A stretch of 64,000 bases of DNA from Labilithrix luteola (GCF_001263205.1 NZ_CP012333.1:310001-374000); one strand, 5' to 3'; counted from the stretch's first letter, positions 55,506 to 64,000 are shown. Notes: a model not told the origin generated them from the letters alone. Numbers and translations are program-made.

Positions 55506-56405
55506 GTGGAGTCGTTCTCGCAGCTCGAAGCTTTCACCCAGGTCGTCGCGCATCGAAGCTTCTCGCGTGCAGCAGAGCGGCTCGGCGTCACGCCCTCGTC
55601 CGTGAGCCGTGCCGTCGTGGCTCTGGAGAAGCGCCTCGGGGTGCGCCTGCTCAACCGTACGACGCGCAGCTTGAGCGTGACCGACGAAGGCGCGGCTTTC
55701 CACGCACGCGCCCTGACCATTCTCGCCGACCTTCAGGATGCCGAGCGCAGCGTCTCACGAGCGCGAGCGGTGCCGCGCGGGCGACTGCGAGTCGACGCGC
55801 CCTTGGCCCTCGGCGAGCAGCTCTTGGCGCCGGCGCTCCCGGAGTTCCTCCGGCGCCATCCGGACGTGTCCGTGGACTTGAGTCTCCGCGACACGTACAT
55901 CGATCCGATAAGCGAAGGAATCGACGTCACGCTGAGGATGGGCAAGCTTCCCGCGTCCGAGTTCACAGCGCGCAAACTGGGCCGCGTCCGCGTCGTGGTC
56001 GTCGGATCTCCCGCCTATCTGGCCCGGTACGGGCGCCCCTCCGTGCCCGACGAGCTGTCGGGTCACAGGTGCCTCATGTATCTGCTGCGAGGCCATCCCA
56101 TGCCGTGGCGCTTTCGCACGCGCGACGGATCGACTGTCACGGCTCCCGTCGCCAGTCAGCTCGTTGCAGGCAGCGGCGAGGTCTTGCGCCGGGCAGCCGT
56201 CGCCGGCGCAGGGCTCACCCGTCTGTTCGAGTACAGCCTCGCCGCCGACATCGCCACCGGCGCCCTCGAAGTCGTCCTCGCGGACCACGAGCTGCCGGCA
56301 GTGCCCGTGTATGCCCTTCATGCGCAGGCGCGGCAGCCAGCACTGAAGATCCGTGCCTTCGTCGACTTCGCCGCCGACCTGTTCCGACGCTCGCCATACG
56401 CGTGA
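55506..56405 (+). CDS. LysR-family transcriptional regulator
   Basis: 299 residues with GTG start at 55506 (VESFSQLEAFTQVVAHRSFS). HTH SRAAERLGVTPSSVSRAVVA then LGVRLLNRTTRSLSVTDEG; effector domain with DVSVDLSLRDTYIDPISEGI, typical of the CrgA/AaeR-type subgroup. The longer in-frame upstream extension runs through the palindrome and -10 element and is rejected. Probably regulates the divergent NmrA-like gene and itself. Confidence 0.88.
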   Translation: MESFSQLEAFTQVVAHRSFSRAAERLGVTPSSVSRAVVALEKRLGVRLLNRTTRSLSVTDEGAAFHARALTILADLQDAERSVSRARAVPRGRLRVDAPLALGEQLLAPALPEFLRRHPDVSVDLSLRDTYIDPISEGIDVTLRMGKLPASEFTARKLGRVRVVVVGSPAYLARYGRPSVPDELSGHRCLMYLLRGHPMPWRFRTRDGSTVTAPVASQLVAGSGEVLRRAAVAGAGLTRLFEYSLAADIATGALEVVLADHELPAVPVYALHAQARQPALKIRAFVDFAADLFRRSPYA

Positions 56406-56575
56406 TCGTGCGCGGCGCGTAGGCGTGTCGCGTGCGCTTTCGCCACGAATCATGAAGATTCGAACCGGAATGAATGTTCGGACCAACGGCTAGCGGACCC
56501 ACCGTTGCTGCTTAACTCTTCCATACCCGCGGATTCCACGTGGGCGTCATTTTCGAAGGGGAGCCACCGAGCATC

Positions 56576-56752
56576 ATGGATCGTGCATTCGGAGAGCAGA
56601 GGAACTCGATCACCGCCACTCAGGGCTCCGCGTTCCGACGAACGCTCGGCATGAGTTTAGGGATGGTGATCGCCCTGCTCCTTGGCGTCGCCGTTGCGCA
56701 ATTTGCGCGTGGCGGCGACACCACCAGCGAGACCATCGGCGTGGGCCAGTGA
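56576..56752 (+). CDS. Small single-pass membrane protein
   Basis: 58 residues from the ATG at 56576 (12 more if the upstream in-frame ATG at 56540 is used). One transmembrane helix (LGMSLGMVIALLLGVAVAQF) and a short polar tail. No family recognised. It ends 21 bp from the convergent pelG stop. Confidence 0.5.
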   Translation: MDRAFGEQRNSITATQGSAFRRTLGMSLGMVIALLLGVAVAQFARGGDTTSETIGVGQ

Positions 56753-56773
56753 CCGGCGACCGCTGACCGCCCC

Positions 56774-58135
56774 TCACGTCATGAACGTCTCGTAGTCGAG
56801 TTTCTCGAGCTTCCGTGACAGCACGGACAACGCGACGAGACTCGTCAAACCGCCGGCGACGAGAAACCCGAAGCCGTAGAAGCGCGGACCGAGCTGCTGA
56901 CTCACGATCGAAAACGTCAGGTTCGCGATCGTGAAGAAACCGGCGAGGTAGAGCGCGAGCTTGCGGCAATCGAGGTAGAACAGAATCGTCAGCGCGGACA
57001 GGAGCACGACCTGACATCCGGCGCCGGCCACATCGACGTTGAACAGGTACGAATAGAACGCCGGGATGTGGAACAGCCCTAGCACCTTGCGCCCCACGAG
57101 GAGCAAGATCAGCACGGTCATCCCCTGCATGCGGAAGATGTCGTAGAGGCCGCCTCGTGCGGCTTCCACGAGCGCGACGCGCAATCGATACAGCTCGTCG
57201 AGCGTCTCGCCCTCGCGCACGGCCTTGTAGTAGCGGTCGTATTGCTCGGCGAAGTCGGTCTCGATGCGCACGAAGAAGACGGCCATGCCCGGAATGATCG
57301 AGAGATAGGCGATCGAGATTGGCGCGTCGTATACGATCGAATAGCGAATGGGGCCGATGAGCGCCTCGGACGTGACCGGGTTCATCCAGAACACGAACTT
57401 GTCGGCCCAGACTGCGGCATTGAGCAAGAAGCCGGTCGCCGCGAGGCCGGGATACACGGCCTTTCGCTGCAGGAATCCGAACGCGATGAAGCGGTCGGTC
57501 GGGTATTGCCGGAGCACGAGGACGAGCATCGTGAAGAGCATCACCGAGTGCCCGACGAACAGCCCGGCGACGTACCCCGGCAGCCCCAGCGGCGACAGCG
57601 CGAGCGCGAGCAGGATCGTGGTTCCGTAGCCGAGCGCGAACGAGCCAACGACGCTCCAGTAGGCCTTCACGCCCGAGAGCAGCCCGCTCAGGATCCACAC
57701 GTTCGACAGCGTCACGAACGTTGCGACGAGGAGCACGCGAAACGCGAGATCCCCGGTGAACGTGGTGCTTACGACGAAGGCCGCGAACGAGCCGCTCACG
57801 ATGGTGGTCAGGAGCAGCGCGCCGATGACGTTGGGGGCCACCGTCTCGGGCTTCTTCTCGAACAGGCGATCGGCGACGAACCGCACGAAGAGCAGCTGGA
57901 GCGCGCCCGAGAGCATCAGCGAGCACGCCATCAGGTACGTGACGGTCGCCAGGAACGGGGTCACGAGCTCCGGCCGCTCACCCGACGAGCCAACGATGCC
58001 GATGAAGAGCATCGCGCCGATGGAGATGATCCACGGACCGGAGCCGACGACGCCCGCGACGAAGTACGTGCGGAGAACGCCGGAGTACGATCCCTTCTGC
58101 AAGTGCTGGCGCAGCTCGAATCCGATGCCTGCCAC
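56774..58135 (-). CDS. pelG: PelG, Pel polysaccharide inner-membrane transporter
   Basis: 453 residues, about 12 helices, of the MATE/Wzx-like PelG family. The N-terminus MAGIGFELRQHLQKGSYSG is the characteristic PelG start, followed by RTYFVAGVVGSGPWIISIGA. It moves the nascent Pel polymer across the inner membrane with PelD/PelE/PelF. Last gene of the operon; starts 24 bp after pelF. Confidence 0.95.
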   Translation of the reverse strand: MAGIGFELRQHLQKGSYSGVLRTYFVAGVVGSGPWIISIGAMLFIGIVGSSGERPELVTPFLATVTYLMACSLMLSGALQLLFVRFVADRLFEKKPETVAPNVIGALLLTTIVSGSFAAFVVSTTFTGDLAFRVLLVATFVTLSNVWILSGLLSGVKAYWSVVGSFALGYGTTILLALALSPLGLPGYVAGLFVGHSVMLFTMLVLVLRQYPTDRFIAFGFLQRKAVYPGLAATGFLLNAAVWADKFVFWMNPVTSEALIGPIRYSIVYDAPISIAYLSIIPGMAVFFVRIETDFAEQYDRYYKAVREGETLDELYRLRVALVEAARGGLYDIFRMQGMTVLILLLVGRKVLGLFHIPAFYSYLFNVDVAGAGCQVVLLSALTILFYLDCRKLALYLAGFFTIANLTFSIVSQQLGPRFYGFGFLVAGGLTSLVALSVLSRKLEKLDYETFMT

Positions 58136-58159
58136 GGAACGCCTCCCCTCTCGGTGCCG

Positions 58160-59692
58160 TCAGACTCGACCGATGGCCGTCTCGTAGATCTCGCGATAGC
58201 GCTCGAGCATCAGGCTCTGCGTGTACGCCGACTCCACGCGCGCGATGCCGGCAACCTGCGCGGCATTCCAGCGGGGGCGATCGCGGAGAAGCTCGAACGC
58301 GGCGCGCGCCGAGGCCTCGGGGTTGGCGATGTCCACCACCGCACCCGCGGTGCCGAATGCCTTGTCCTCGGGCGTGTCACGTCCGTAGACGAGCTCGCGT
58401 ACGCAGCCAACGTCGGTCGAAACGCACGGCAGGCCGGCGGCGAAGCCTTCGAGCGCGACGAGCGGTTGCGCTTCGCTGATCGACGTAAGCACGTTCAAGC
58501 CGAGCTTCGGGAAAATGTCGTCGACCTTCTGCATCCCGAGGAACTTCACCGTCTTCTGCAGTTTGAGCGTGGCGACGAGGTGACGGCACTCCTCGGCGTA
58601 CAACTTGTCCTCGTCGTCAGGGCCGACGACCCACCCCTCCACCTCCGGAATCCACGACGAGAGGATGTGGACCATGCGAATGAAGGTCTTGATGTCCTTG
58701 ATGGGCACCACGCGACCGACGAGACCGAGGACCTTGGGGACTTCCGCTGGGCGCATGTCGCGCAAGGCCGTGAAGCGTGCGAGGTCGATGCCGTTCGGTA
58801 CGACGCGCGTTCGAGAGGGGTCCGCGCCGTCTGCGATCTGCCTCTCGCTGTTGCCCTCGTAGAGCGCGACGATCGGATCTGCCGCGGCGTAAGCCATTCG
58901 GCCGAGGGCTTCGAAGAAGCGGATCCACATCTGCCGGAAGAAGCCGATACCGCCGGCGTCGGCCTCGTCGTCGTCACGGATCCACGTTGCCTGGAGGAGC
59001 TCGATGCGACGCTCCTTGGAGTAGATGCCGTGCTCGGTGAGGATCAGCGGCTTGCCCTGCCGCTTCGTGGCGAGCATTCCGAGAAACCCTGCGAAGCCCG
59101 TGGAGACGACGTGGAAGGCTCGCGAGCGCGGGAGGGTCGCGGCGACGTTCGCCATCTTGAAGAGCGGCGCGTGCATCGAACGCACCGTCCAGAAGTATTC
59201 GAGGAAGCTCCGGTTCTTCGACGACTGCTCGTAGCGCTCGCAGATCTGCTGCCACGCGGACTCGCTGAAGAGGAAGTCGTGCTCGTGCTTCGCGGGAGCC
59301 TCGAGCAGCGTCGAAACGATGCGGTCCAGCATCGGCCCGAGCTCGAGCGGCTGTTGTCCGCGCGCCCTGAGCAGGTCGTGGAGCTCGGCGCTGTCGCGAT
59401 AGAACCCTTCATCGCCGCCCTTCGCGACGAGCCGCTGCACGCGCGGCACTTCGGCGAGGAAATGCTCCTCGAGGTGCACGACGTTCGGCGGCAGCTCGTA
59501 TCGAATGCTCTTGTAGCTGTCGGCCGCGCCGCCGATGAACACGAGCGCGAACGTGATGTCCGGCAAGCCGGAAATGATCTGGTGCACCCAGCTCGAGACG
59601 CCACCGCTGACGAATGGATAGGTCCCTTCGAGGAGCAGCGTGACGTCGGCGACTTCACCGCGAGCGAGGGTGGGGCCTCCGAAACGGCTCAT
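58160..59692 (-). CDS. pelF: PelF, GT4 glycosyltransferase
   Basis: 510 residues, cytosolic Pel polymerase using UDP-GalNAc/GlcNAc. The family N-terminus is present (DVTLLLEGTYPFVSGGVSSW), then LTEHGIYSKERRIEL and RVVPNGIDLARF, and the GT-B nucleotide-sugar region (GLVGRVVPIKDIKTFI, SISEAQPLVALEGFAAGLPC). ATGA overlap with pelE indicates translational coupling. Length matches P. aeruginosa PelF (about 507). Confidence 0.95.
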   Translation of the reverse strand: MSRFGGPTLARGEVADVTLLLEGTYPFVSGGVSSWVHQIISGLPDITFALVFIGGAADSYKSIRYELPPNVVHLEEHFLAEVPRVQRLVAKGGDEGFYRDSAELHDLLRARGQQPLELGPMLDRIVSTLLEAPAKHEHDFLFSESAWQQICERYEQSSKNRSFLEYFWTVRSMHAPLFKMANVAATLPRSRAFHVVSTGFAGFLGMLATKRQGKPLILTEHGIYSKERRIELLQATWIRDDDEADAGGIGFFRQMWIRFFEALGRMAYAAADPIVALYEGNSERQIADGADPSRTRVVPNGIDLARFTALRDMRPAEVPKVLGLVGRVVPIKDIKTFIRMVHILSSWIPEVEGWVVGPDDEDKLYAEECRHLVATLKLQKTVKFLGMQKVDDIFPKLGLNVLTSISEAQPLVALEGFAAGLPCVSTDVGCVRELVYGRDTPEDKAFGTAGAVVDIANPEASARAAFELLRDRPRWNAAQVAGIARVESAYTQSLMLERYREIYETAIGRV

Positions 59693-60813
59693 CGCGCAAG
59701 CTCCTTGGGCGGCGGACTCGACGGAATCAGCACCGCAGGAGGCTCCGATTGCAGAGGCGGCAGCGTCGACTGCCCCAACAGGTCGTCCCAGAACTCCAAC
59801 ACCGGGCGCGAGAACGAGTTGTCGGGCGCGAACATCTCGAGCTCACGCAGGAGGCCGCGCACCGAGACGTAGTCGCGCCGGTAGAATGCGCACTCCGCGA
59901 GATACGGCAGGAGCTTCACGCGCGGATATCCCGCTTCCATGGCACGAGCGAAGGCCGCAACCGCGTTCTCGACATCACGCATTCGTACGAAGATGCGTCC
60001 GAGGAAGAACTCCGCCGCGGCATGCCCAGGAAGGAGCTCGCACGCAGTGCTCGCATGGTGCTGCGCACTCGCCAGCGACTGCGTGAGAACGATTCCTTCG
60101 GCGAGCCCGGCGAACGCGAGCTCCCAATGGCACTCGGCGAGTCGCAGGTGGAGGCGCGGCATTTCTTCTTCCTCGGCGCCCTCGATGGCGCGGGTAACCT
60201 GCGCGATGCGCCTTTCGATCTCGTCGCGCATTCGTTCGAGACGCGAGAAGGCGTAGAGGCGAATCTCGTCGGACGGATCGCTGAGCGCGCTCTTCAACAG
60301 TGGAACCGCGACGCGGTCGGGCAGGCCTCGTGTGGCCAGAATGGCCTCGAAGCGGGCTGCCTCCGTCTCCTTCGTTCGCTCGCGAAGCATGGCGCCAATC
60401 TCGTAGACGGAGGCCCGACGCTTTCTTCCGCGCACGCCGCTACGAAGCTGAGCATCGAGTTCCTCTTGGGTCTCCACGGCGAGCCACGGTTCGCTTCCCA
60501 CCGGTCGAGGCTCGGTGAAGCCCAGACCGAAGACGAGGAGCATGCCCACGGGCCCGACAACGGGCACGAAGAACGCCACGATGGCGCCGAAGATCGTCAC
60601 CTCGATCCACTTATGGCGAAGGAACGAAGGCGGATCCCCTGCCAGCATGACGCCGGCCCCCAACGAGCAGCACACGTGGATGCCGAGGAACGCGAGGAGC
60701 ATCCCCGTGGTCGTGAGCGGCAAGCCGCGTGGGACGAGGGCGACGACGAAGAGCGCCAGATCGACGGACGCGAAGGCACCAACCGCGATCGCGCCCAACC
60801 TCCATCCGTTCAT
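59689..60813 (-). CDS. pelE: PelE-like membrane/TPR protein
   Basis: 374 residues from the ATG at 60813, overlapping the pelD stop (ATGA). Two or three N-terminal helices (AIAVGAFASVDLALFVVALV, LLAFLGIHVCCSLGAGVML) then helical repeat sequence (LLPGHAAAEFFLGRIFVRMR, AVAAFARAMEAGYPRVKLLP) typical of the PelE TPR region. Forms the inner-membrane complex with PelD and PelG. Somewhat longer than P. aeruginosa PelE (about 329). Confidence 0.85.
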   Translation of the reverse strand: MNGWRLGAIAVGAFASVDLALFVVALVPRGLPLTTTGMLLAFLGIHVCCSLGAGVMLAGDPPSFLRHKWIEVTIFGAIVAFFVPVVGPVGMLLVFGLGFTEPRPVGSEPWLAVETQEELDAQLRSGVRGRKRRASVYEIGAMLRERTKETEAARFEAILATRGLPDRVAVPLLKSALSDPSDEIRLYAFSRLERMRDEIERRIAQVTRAIEGAEEEEMPRLHLRLAECHWELAFAGLAEGIVLTQSLASAQHHASTACELLPGHAAAEFFLGRIFVRMRDVENAVAAFARAMEAGYPRVKLLPYLAECAFYRRDYVSVRGLLRELEMFAPDNSFSRPVLEFWDDLLGQSTLPPLQSEPPAVLIPSSPPPKELAR

Positions 60814-61991
60814 CGGCCCTCCGCGCCACCTGCCAGATCGAGCGACGGTGCGCTGTCGATCGCGCTGGCCTCGTTCGTCGCGCGCGTCGTCCGAACGACG
60901 TCGGCGAGGTGGCCGCCGAGCGTCGCCATCGTTTCGAGGTTTCGCTTCTCGAACGAAATGAACGGCATCGCCTGAACGCACATGACGGCCATGATTTCGC
61001 CGGACGAGTCGACGAACGGAATCGCCGCGAGAAGCGGCGTTCGTGCGAAGTTCCTCGATCGATCCGGCCGAGTCGCTGCCGGAATGTACGTGAGCTGTCC
61101 GGTGCGAAGTGCGTGGACCAGCAGCGGGTCGTCGGCGGCCATTGCCTCGGGTCGCCCGACAACCGCGCATCGATCGCCGAGGGCGCCATCATTCACCGAA
61201 AGAAGCTCCCCCACTTCGAGTCCGCAGTGGGTCGCGAAGATCTCGAGCATCGTATTGCCCTGAATGGCGAACGAAACGGTGCTCGCCGCGCTCATGGCGT
61301 CGCGCAGAGCCGACATCGCTTCGCGCAGGGTGCTTCGCGACCGCTCGACCTTGTCGTCGAGACGGTCGTGGGAAACCTCGAGCAGGAAATGCGCCCGCGC
61401 GAGCTCGTTCGACTGCCGCCTCAGCCCCTGGAACCCGAATTCGAGCGCCACGATCTCGCGCTTCCAGAGATCGGAGAACTGCCCGGCGATCATCGCGACG
61501 ACGATGAGCCCCACGAGCGGCTCACCGGGGAAACGGGCCACCGGAACGAACTGGAGGCGCCACGCGAGCACGAGCCCCACGTCGAGCAGCACGGCGCTTC
61601 CGAAGCCCAGCATGAAGCCATGACGGAGAGCGATGAGGAGCGGCGCCAGAGCGAGCCATGGGAAGCCGCCCGTCAGGAAGAAAGGATTGGCGTGATCGAC
61701 CAACCAACCGACCAATGGAATGGCCAGGGTGATGACGAGGCTCTCCGTGGCCGCACGGGAGGCATCGATGCGGCGCCCGAGAATCGCGGCCCGCCCCGAG
61801 ACCTTGGGTCGAACGCCGGACCCGAGCGTGAGGGAGCCCGGCAGGCTGTCCGGTTGTCCATCCCTCTTGCTGGACGGCAGCTCGTTCCCCGACGACATCG
61901 GCGCCGGACCGGAGACCACCGACGCGAAGGTTCCGGAATGGCCGCCGCTGGCGCGCGAATCCCTCGTCTCGTCCAGCTCCAAGCGCGTCAT
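60810..61991 (-). CDS. pelD: PelD-like protein ending after its GAF domain
   Basis: 393 residues from the ATG at 61991, eight bases after the pelC stop; further upstream in-frame codons lie in pelC. Layout: ~80 disordered residues, helices at ~85-190 (LVITLAIPLVGWLVDHA, GFMLGFGSAVLLDVGLVLAW), a coiled coil at ~190-235, then a GAF domain (~240-365, QGNTMLEIFATHCGLEVGEL ... LLAAIPFVDSSGEIMAVMCV). Only ~28 residues follow. P. aeruginosa PelD (about 455 residues) has a degenerate GGDEF domain there whose RxxD site binds c-di-GMP; I see neither the domain nor a convincing RxxD motif here. Confidence 0.85.
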   Translation of the reverse strand: MTRLELDETRDSRASGGHSGTFASVVSGPAPMSSGNELPSSKRDGQPDSLPGSLTLGSGVRPKVSGRAAILGRRIDASRAATESLVITLAIPLVGWLVDHANPFFLTGGFPWLALAPLLIALRHGFMLGFGSAVLLDVGLVLAWRLQFVPVARFPGEPLVGLIVVAMIAGQFSDLWKREIVALEFGFQGLRRQSNELARAHFLLEVSHDRLDDKVERSRSTLREAMSALRDAMSAASTVSFAIQGNTMLEIFATHCGLEVGELLSVNDGALGDRCAVVGRPEAMAADDPLLVHALRTGQLTYIPAATRPDRSRNFARTPLLAAIPFVDSSGEIMAVMCVQAMPFISFEKRNLETMATLGGHLADVVRTTRATNEASAIDSAPSLDLAGGAEGR

Positions 61992-61998
61992 GCCATCC

Positions 61999-62556
61999 TC
62001 ACTGCGGTTGCGCGTGAAGCTGCTGCACGAGCGTATCGAGTAGGCGTAGGGCGGTACCGCTCGCGTTCTCCGCTGCACTTCCTGTTTGGGTACCCGTTCC
62101 GACCCAAACGACTTTTCCCGTCGAGAGCTCGACGACGCGCATCGAGAGACCGATGGCGGGCTCGCCGTCGAGGCCGCTCTTGTAACGCCACTCTTCGACA
62201 CTGCCCGTCACCGCGTAATCGTATTTCGCGGTCTTCGCCCAATCGAGGGCGGCCTCGAAACGCTGGCGATCGCTCGTGAGGAGGCGCGAGTCGTCTTCTT
62301 TGGGTGCGGGGTAGCTGTCGAGCTGCACGACACCGCGCTTGCGCAGGAGCGTCTCGAGAATGGCCTCCACGCGCTCGCCCGCCTGAGGAGTCTCCGAGTG
62401 GTTCTGAACGGGAAGGAGCGCCCACTTTGCCGACGTCTTCAGGCTCCCGCTCCGATGAATGCTCGTCACTGGGCCACCGCACGCTGCGATGAGCCAGACG
62501 ATCGCCGACAGGACAGCTGCTTTCACGAACCACGTTCTCCAACCGGAACGGTCCAC
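61999..62556 (-). CDS. pelC: PelC, outer-membrane lipoprotein
   Basis: 185 residues with GTG start at 62556. Lipobox VWLIAACGG. PelC pattern: KWALLPVQNHSETPQAGERV, then YDYAVTGSVEEWRYKSGLDG and SMRVVELSTGKVVWVGTGTQ. In P. aeruginosa PelC (about 172 residues) forms a periplasmic ring guiding the cationic polymer to PelB. AGAAGGGGG lies upstream. Confidence 0.92.
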   Translation of the reverse strand: MDRSGWRTWFVKAAVLSAIVWLIAACGGPVTSIHRSGSLKTSAKWALLPVQNHSETPQAGERVEAILETLLRKRGVVQLDSYPAPKEDDSRLLTSDRQRFEAALDWAKTAKYDYAVTGSVEEWRYKSGLDGEPAIGLSMRVVELSTGKVVWVGTGTQTGSAAENASGTALRLLDTLVQQLHAQPQ

Positions 62557-62575
62557 GGGAGCCCCCTTCTCGCTA

Positions 62576-62592
62576 GGTCATCAGTGATGACC
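62576..62592. promoter_or_regulatory. Perfect 17-bp palindrome upstream of pelC
   Basis: GGTCATCA-G-TGATGACC, 8-bp perfect arms, 20-36 bp before the pelC start in the 155-bp pelB-pelC gap, the largest gap inside the operon. A candidate operator or internal promoter control site; a short RNA hairpin is the alternative. Confidence 0.55.
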
Positions 62593-62711
62593 AACATCGC
62601 CTCGTATGTGAAGCCTGAATGAATCGGGTGTCGTCGATGCCGCCGAAGTCGCGCCGCGCTGTCGCATGAACGGGAGGCCTCGACGGTTCTCTGCCGCACG
62701 AACACTGAAAG

Positions 62712-64000
62712 TCAGAATGGGAACGCATACGAGAGCGCGAGCTCCGCGCTGTCGTTGTTCGGGATTCCGGCGATGCCACGGTTGTAAAACGCAAGGAAAC
62801 TTGCCACACCGAACGGAGCACGAACGCTGGCGGAGCAGAGAACGTGGACGGCGGGATCGGCATCCGGCAAGAGAATGCCGTACGCGGCCTCGCAGTCGTA
62901 CCGAGGATACGGCGCAGCATCGGGGCGATAGCGATCGGTGACGTCACCACGCGAGAAGTGAATCACGCCGCCCACGAGCTCGAAGCTCGGAGGCAACGCG
63001 CGCGCGATGTCGGCACGCGGGGGAATGAGCGCGTTGATGTCGGCAGGCTCGACCTTGCGATTGAACCGCTGGGACACCTGCCCCATGCCTCCGATGGAGA
63101 GCGAGGGCTCGCGGTTCAAGATCTTGAAGCCGGCTTCCGCCGTTCCGAGAGCGTCCCACGCGATGTGCTCGTAGCGACGTGACTGATCCTCACGCCCTTC
63201 GGCTTCGATCGATCCGTACCAGCGCGTCAGGTCGTAGCGCGCCTGCACGGAGGCCAAGTTGCGCACGGCACCGACGCGAAGCGCGCTCGTGTCGTCGATC
63301 TTCGAGCCGATCCTCACGTCGGTGGTGATGCCGAGCCTGCTGGTGACGAGCCGCTGGTCGAAGAAGCTCGCGCGCACGACCGGCGTCCCCTCCTGATAGT
63401 TGAACGCACCGCCAAACTCCGTAACGCCGCGCGCGGAAGTCCTCCGGAAGAGCGCGCCTCCGTCGCCCTCGAAGCGCGGCTGGTCGAGGACGAGCACTCC
63501 GCCGCGATCCGACATGCGCACGCCGCTGGCGGTATAGATGATTCGACCACGAGCGAGGTCGTGGGCCATCGAAACCTCCGGCCCGGCGATGTCGAGACCG
63601 GTGATGAGCGTGTAGTTGGCGCCGGCGCGCACGATACGACGGTGCCTCTCCGCGATGCGCTGGAGCTCGTCGCGCATGGGCTCCTCCGCCCCGACCACGT
63701 CGGTCGCAAGAGTCTGGGAGATGACGCTGGCAGCGTCCGGCTCCCGATCGATCGAAACCAGCGCGTGAACGCGGTCCTCGACGGGTAGGTCGCCGCCCTC
63801 GGCGAGCAAGCGGCTCATCTGGGATTGATCGCCGTCGACGAGCGCGAGCGCCAAGCGGTAGCGCCGGAAGCGGCCTGACATGTCGAGGGTCTTCGACCGC
63901 TCGACGATGGGCCGGGCGAAGTCCGGCCGGCCCGTGGAGAGGTACCAATCGGCGGCCATCTCCTCTTCGCCGGGCGGTACACGCAAGCCGCTGATGCGGA
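62712..64000 (-). CDS. pelB: PelB, C-terminal part (outer-membrane porin), partial
   Basis: The frame stays open through the right edge of the window, so only the last ~429 codons are seen. The visible N-terminal part is helical/TPR-like (DFARPIVERSKTLDMSGRFR, PEDRV-type segments). The C-terminal ~300 residues have alternating beta-strand patterns (RIIYTASGVRMSDRGGVLVL, VRNLASVQARYDLTRWYGSI) and end in aromatic SYAFPF, typical of outer-membrane beta-barrels. This matches PelB, the TPR-plus-porin export channel for Pel, in the expected position before pelC. The apparent start at 63986 is a TTG within the frame, not a real start. Confidence 0.85.
   Translation of the reverse strand, partial: RISGLRVPPGEEEMAADWYLSTGRPDFARPIVERSKTLDMSGRFRRYRLALALVDGDQSQMSRLLAEGGDLPVEDRVHALVSIDREPDAASVISQTLATDVVGAEEPMRDELQRIAERHRRIVRAGANYTLITGLDIAGPEVSMAHDLARGRIIYTASGVRMSDRGGVLVLDQPRFEGDGGALFRRTSARGVTEFGGAFNYQEGTPVVRASFFDQRLVTSRLGITTDVRIGSKIDDTSALRVGAVRNLASVQARYDLTRWYGSIEAEGREDQSRRYEHIAWDALGTAEAGFKILNREPSLSIGGMGQVSQRFNRKVEPADINALIPPRADIARALPPSFELVGGVIHFSRGDVTDRYRPDAAPYPRYDCEAAYGILLPDADPAVHVLCSASVRAPFGVASFLAFYNRGIAGIPNNDSAELALSYAFPF

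Noticed and set aside
57242..59872. 876-codon open frame on the plus strand opposite pelF/pelG
   Set aside because: It is a shadow of the strongly biased codons of pelF and pelG; the sequence is Arg/Glu/Asp-rich with no domain, and the minus strand has clear families.
63984..63986. pelB start at 63986
   Set aside because: The codon is TTG within a frame that stays open to the window edge, and PelB is much longer in known systems; the gene is simply cut by the window.

Overview
The window is GC-rich chromosomal DNA that looks like a member of the Myxococcota, most likely class Polyangia (inference). Supporting signs are the strong G/C third-position bias, many cysteine-anchored lipoproteins with no known family, a trypsin-like protease with a MYXO-CTERM-type tail, a Gly-rich surface lipoprotein, a vWA lipoprotein and a sigma-54 activator. 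I see no rRNA, tRNA, CRISPR array, transposase or phage gene. Unlabelled long reading frames opposite real genes are high-GC shadows.

Layout. 0-10.6 kb: a metallo-beta-lactamase lipoprotein, the dabB-dabA inorganic-carbon transporter, a TIGR03118-like lipoprotein and membrane or lipoprotein genes of unknown function. 10.8-14.4 kb: an RNA-damage module made of an RtcR-like CARF/sigma-54 activator and, divergently, an RtcB-type RNA ligase translationally coupled to release factor H (prfH). Between them lie a textbook -24/-12 promoter and upstream palindromes. 14.4-26.2 kb: accessory genes, two of them broken (an in-frame TAG in a metallopeptidase-like gene and a 1-nt frameshift in a STAS-like gene), then a vWA lipoprotein, a metallophosphoesterase, an MBL/LysR divergent pair and zwf. 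26.2-39.1 kb: ribosomal protein and elongation factor genes in an unusual arrangement. rpsL-rpsG has its own promoter and terminator and is separated by about 6 kb of unrelated genes from fusA-tuf-rpsJ-rplD-rplW-rplB-rpsS. rplC is missing between rpsJ and rplD, and the S10 cluster stops after rpsS. fusA has its own promoter and a roughly 390-nt structured leader. 39.2-56.8 kb: uppP, a SpoU methyltransferase, a MYXO-CTERM protease, a run of DUF362, DUF2064, M19 dipeptidase and radical SAM genes, an epimerase, a Cys-rich lipoprotein/ferritin-like pair, and two LysR regulators flanking an NmrA-like gene. 56.8-64 kb: a pel exopolysaccharide operon read on the minus strand, pelB (partial)-C-D-E-F-G.

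How they work together. The most coherent system is rtcR/rtcB2/prfH. A CARF-sensing activator probably detects an RNA-damage signal and switches on an RNA ligase plus a release factor, which repair and rescue ribosomes cut by nucleases. The pel genes make and export a cationic biofilm polysaccharide, and the PelD here ends after its GAF domain. The translation genes form three transcription units instead of the usual str-S10 superoperon. Two structured RNA candidates (the fusA leader and a 151-nt element at 37815-37965) are unexplained by known families I could recognise.
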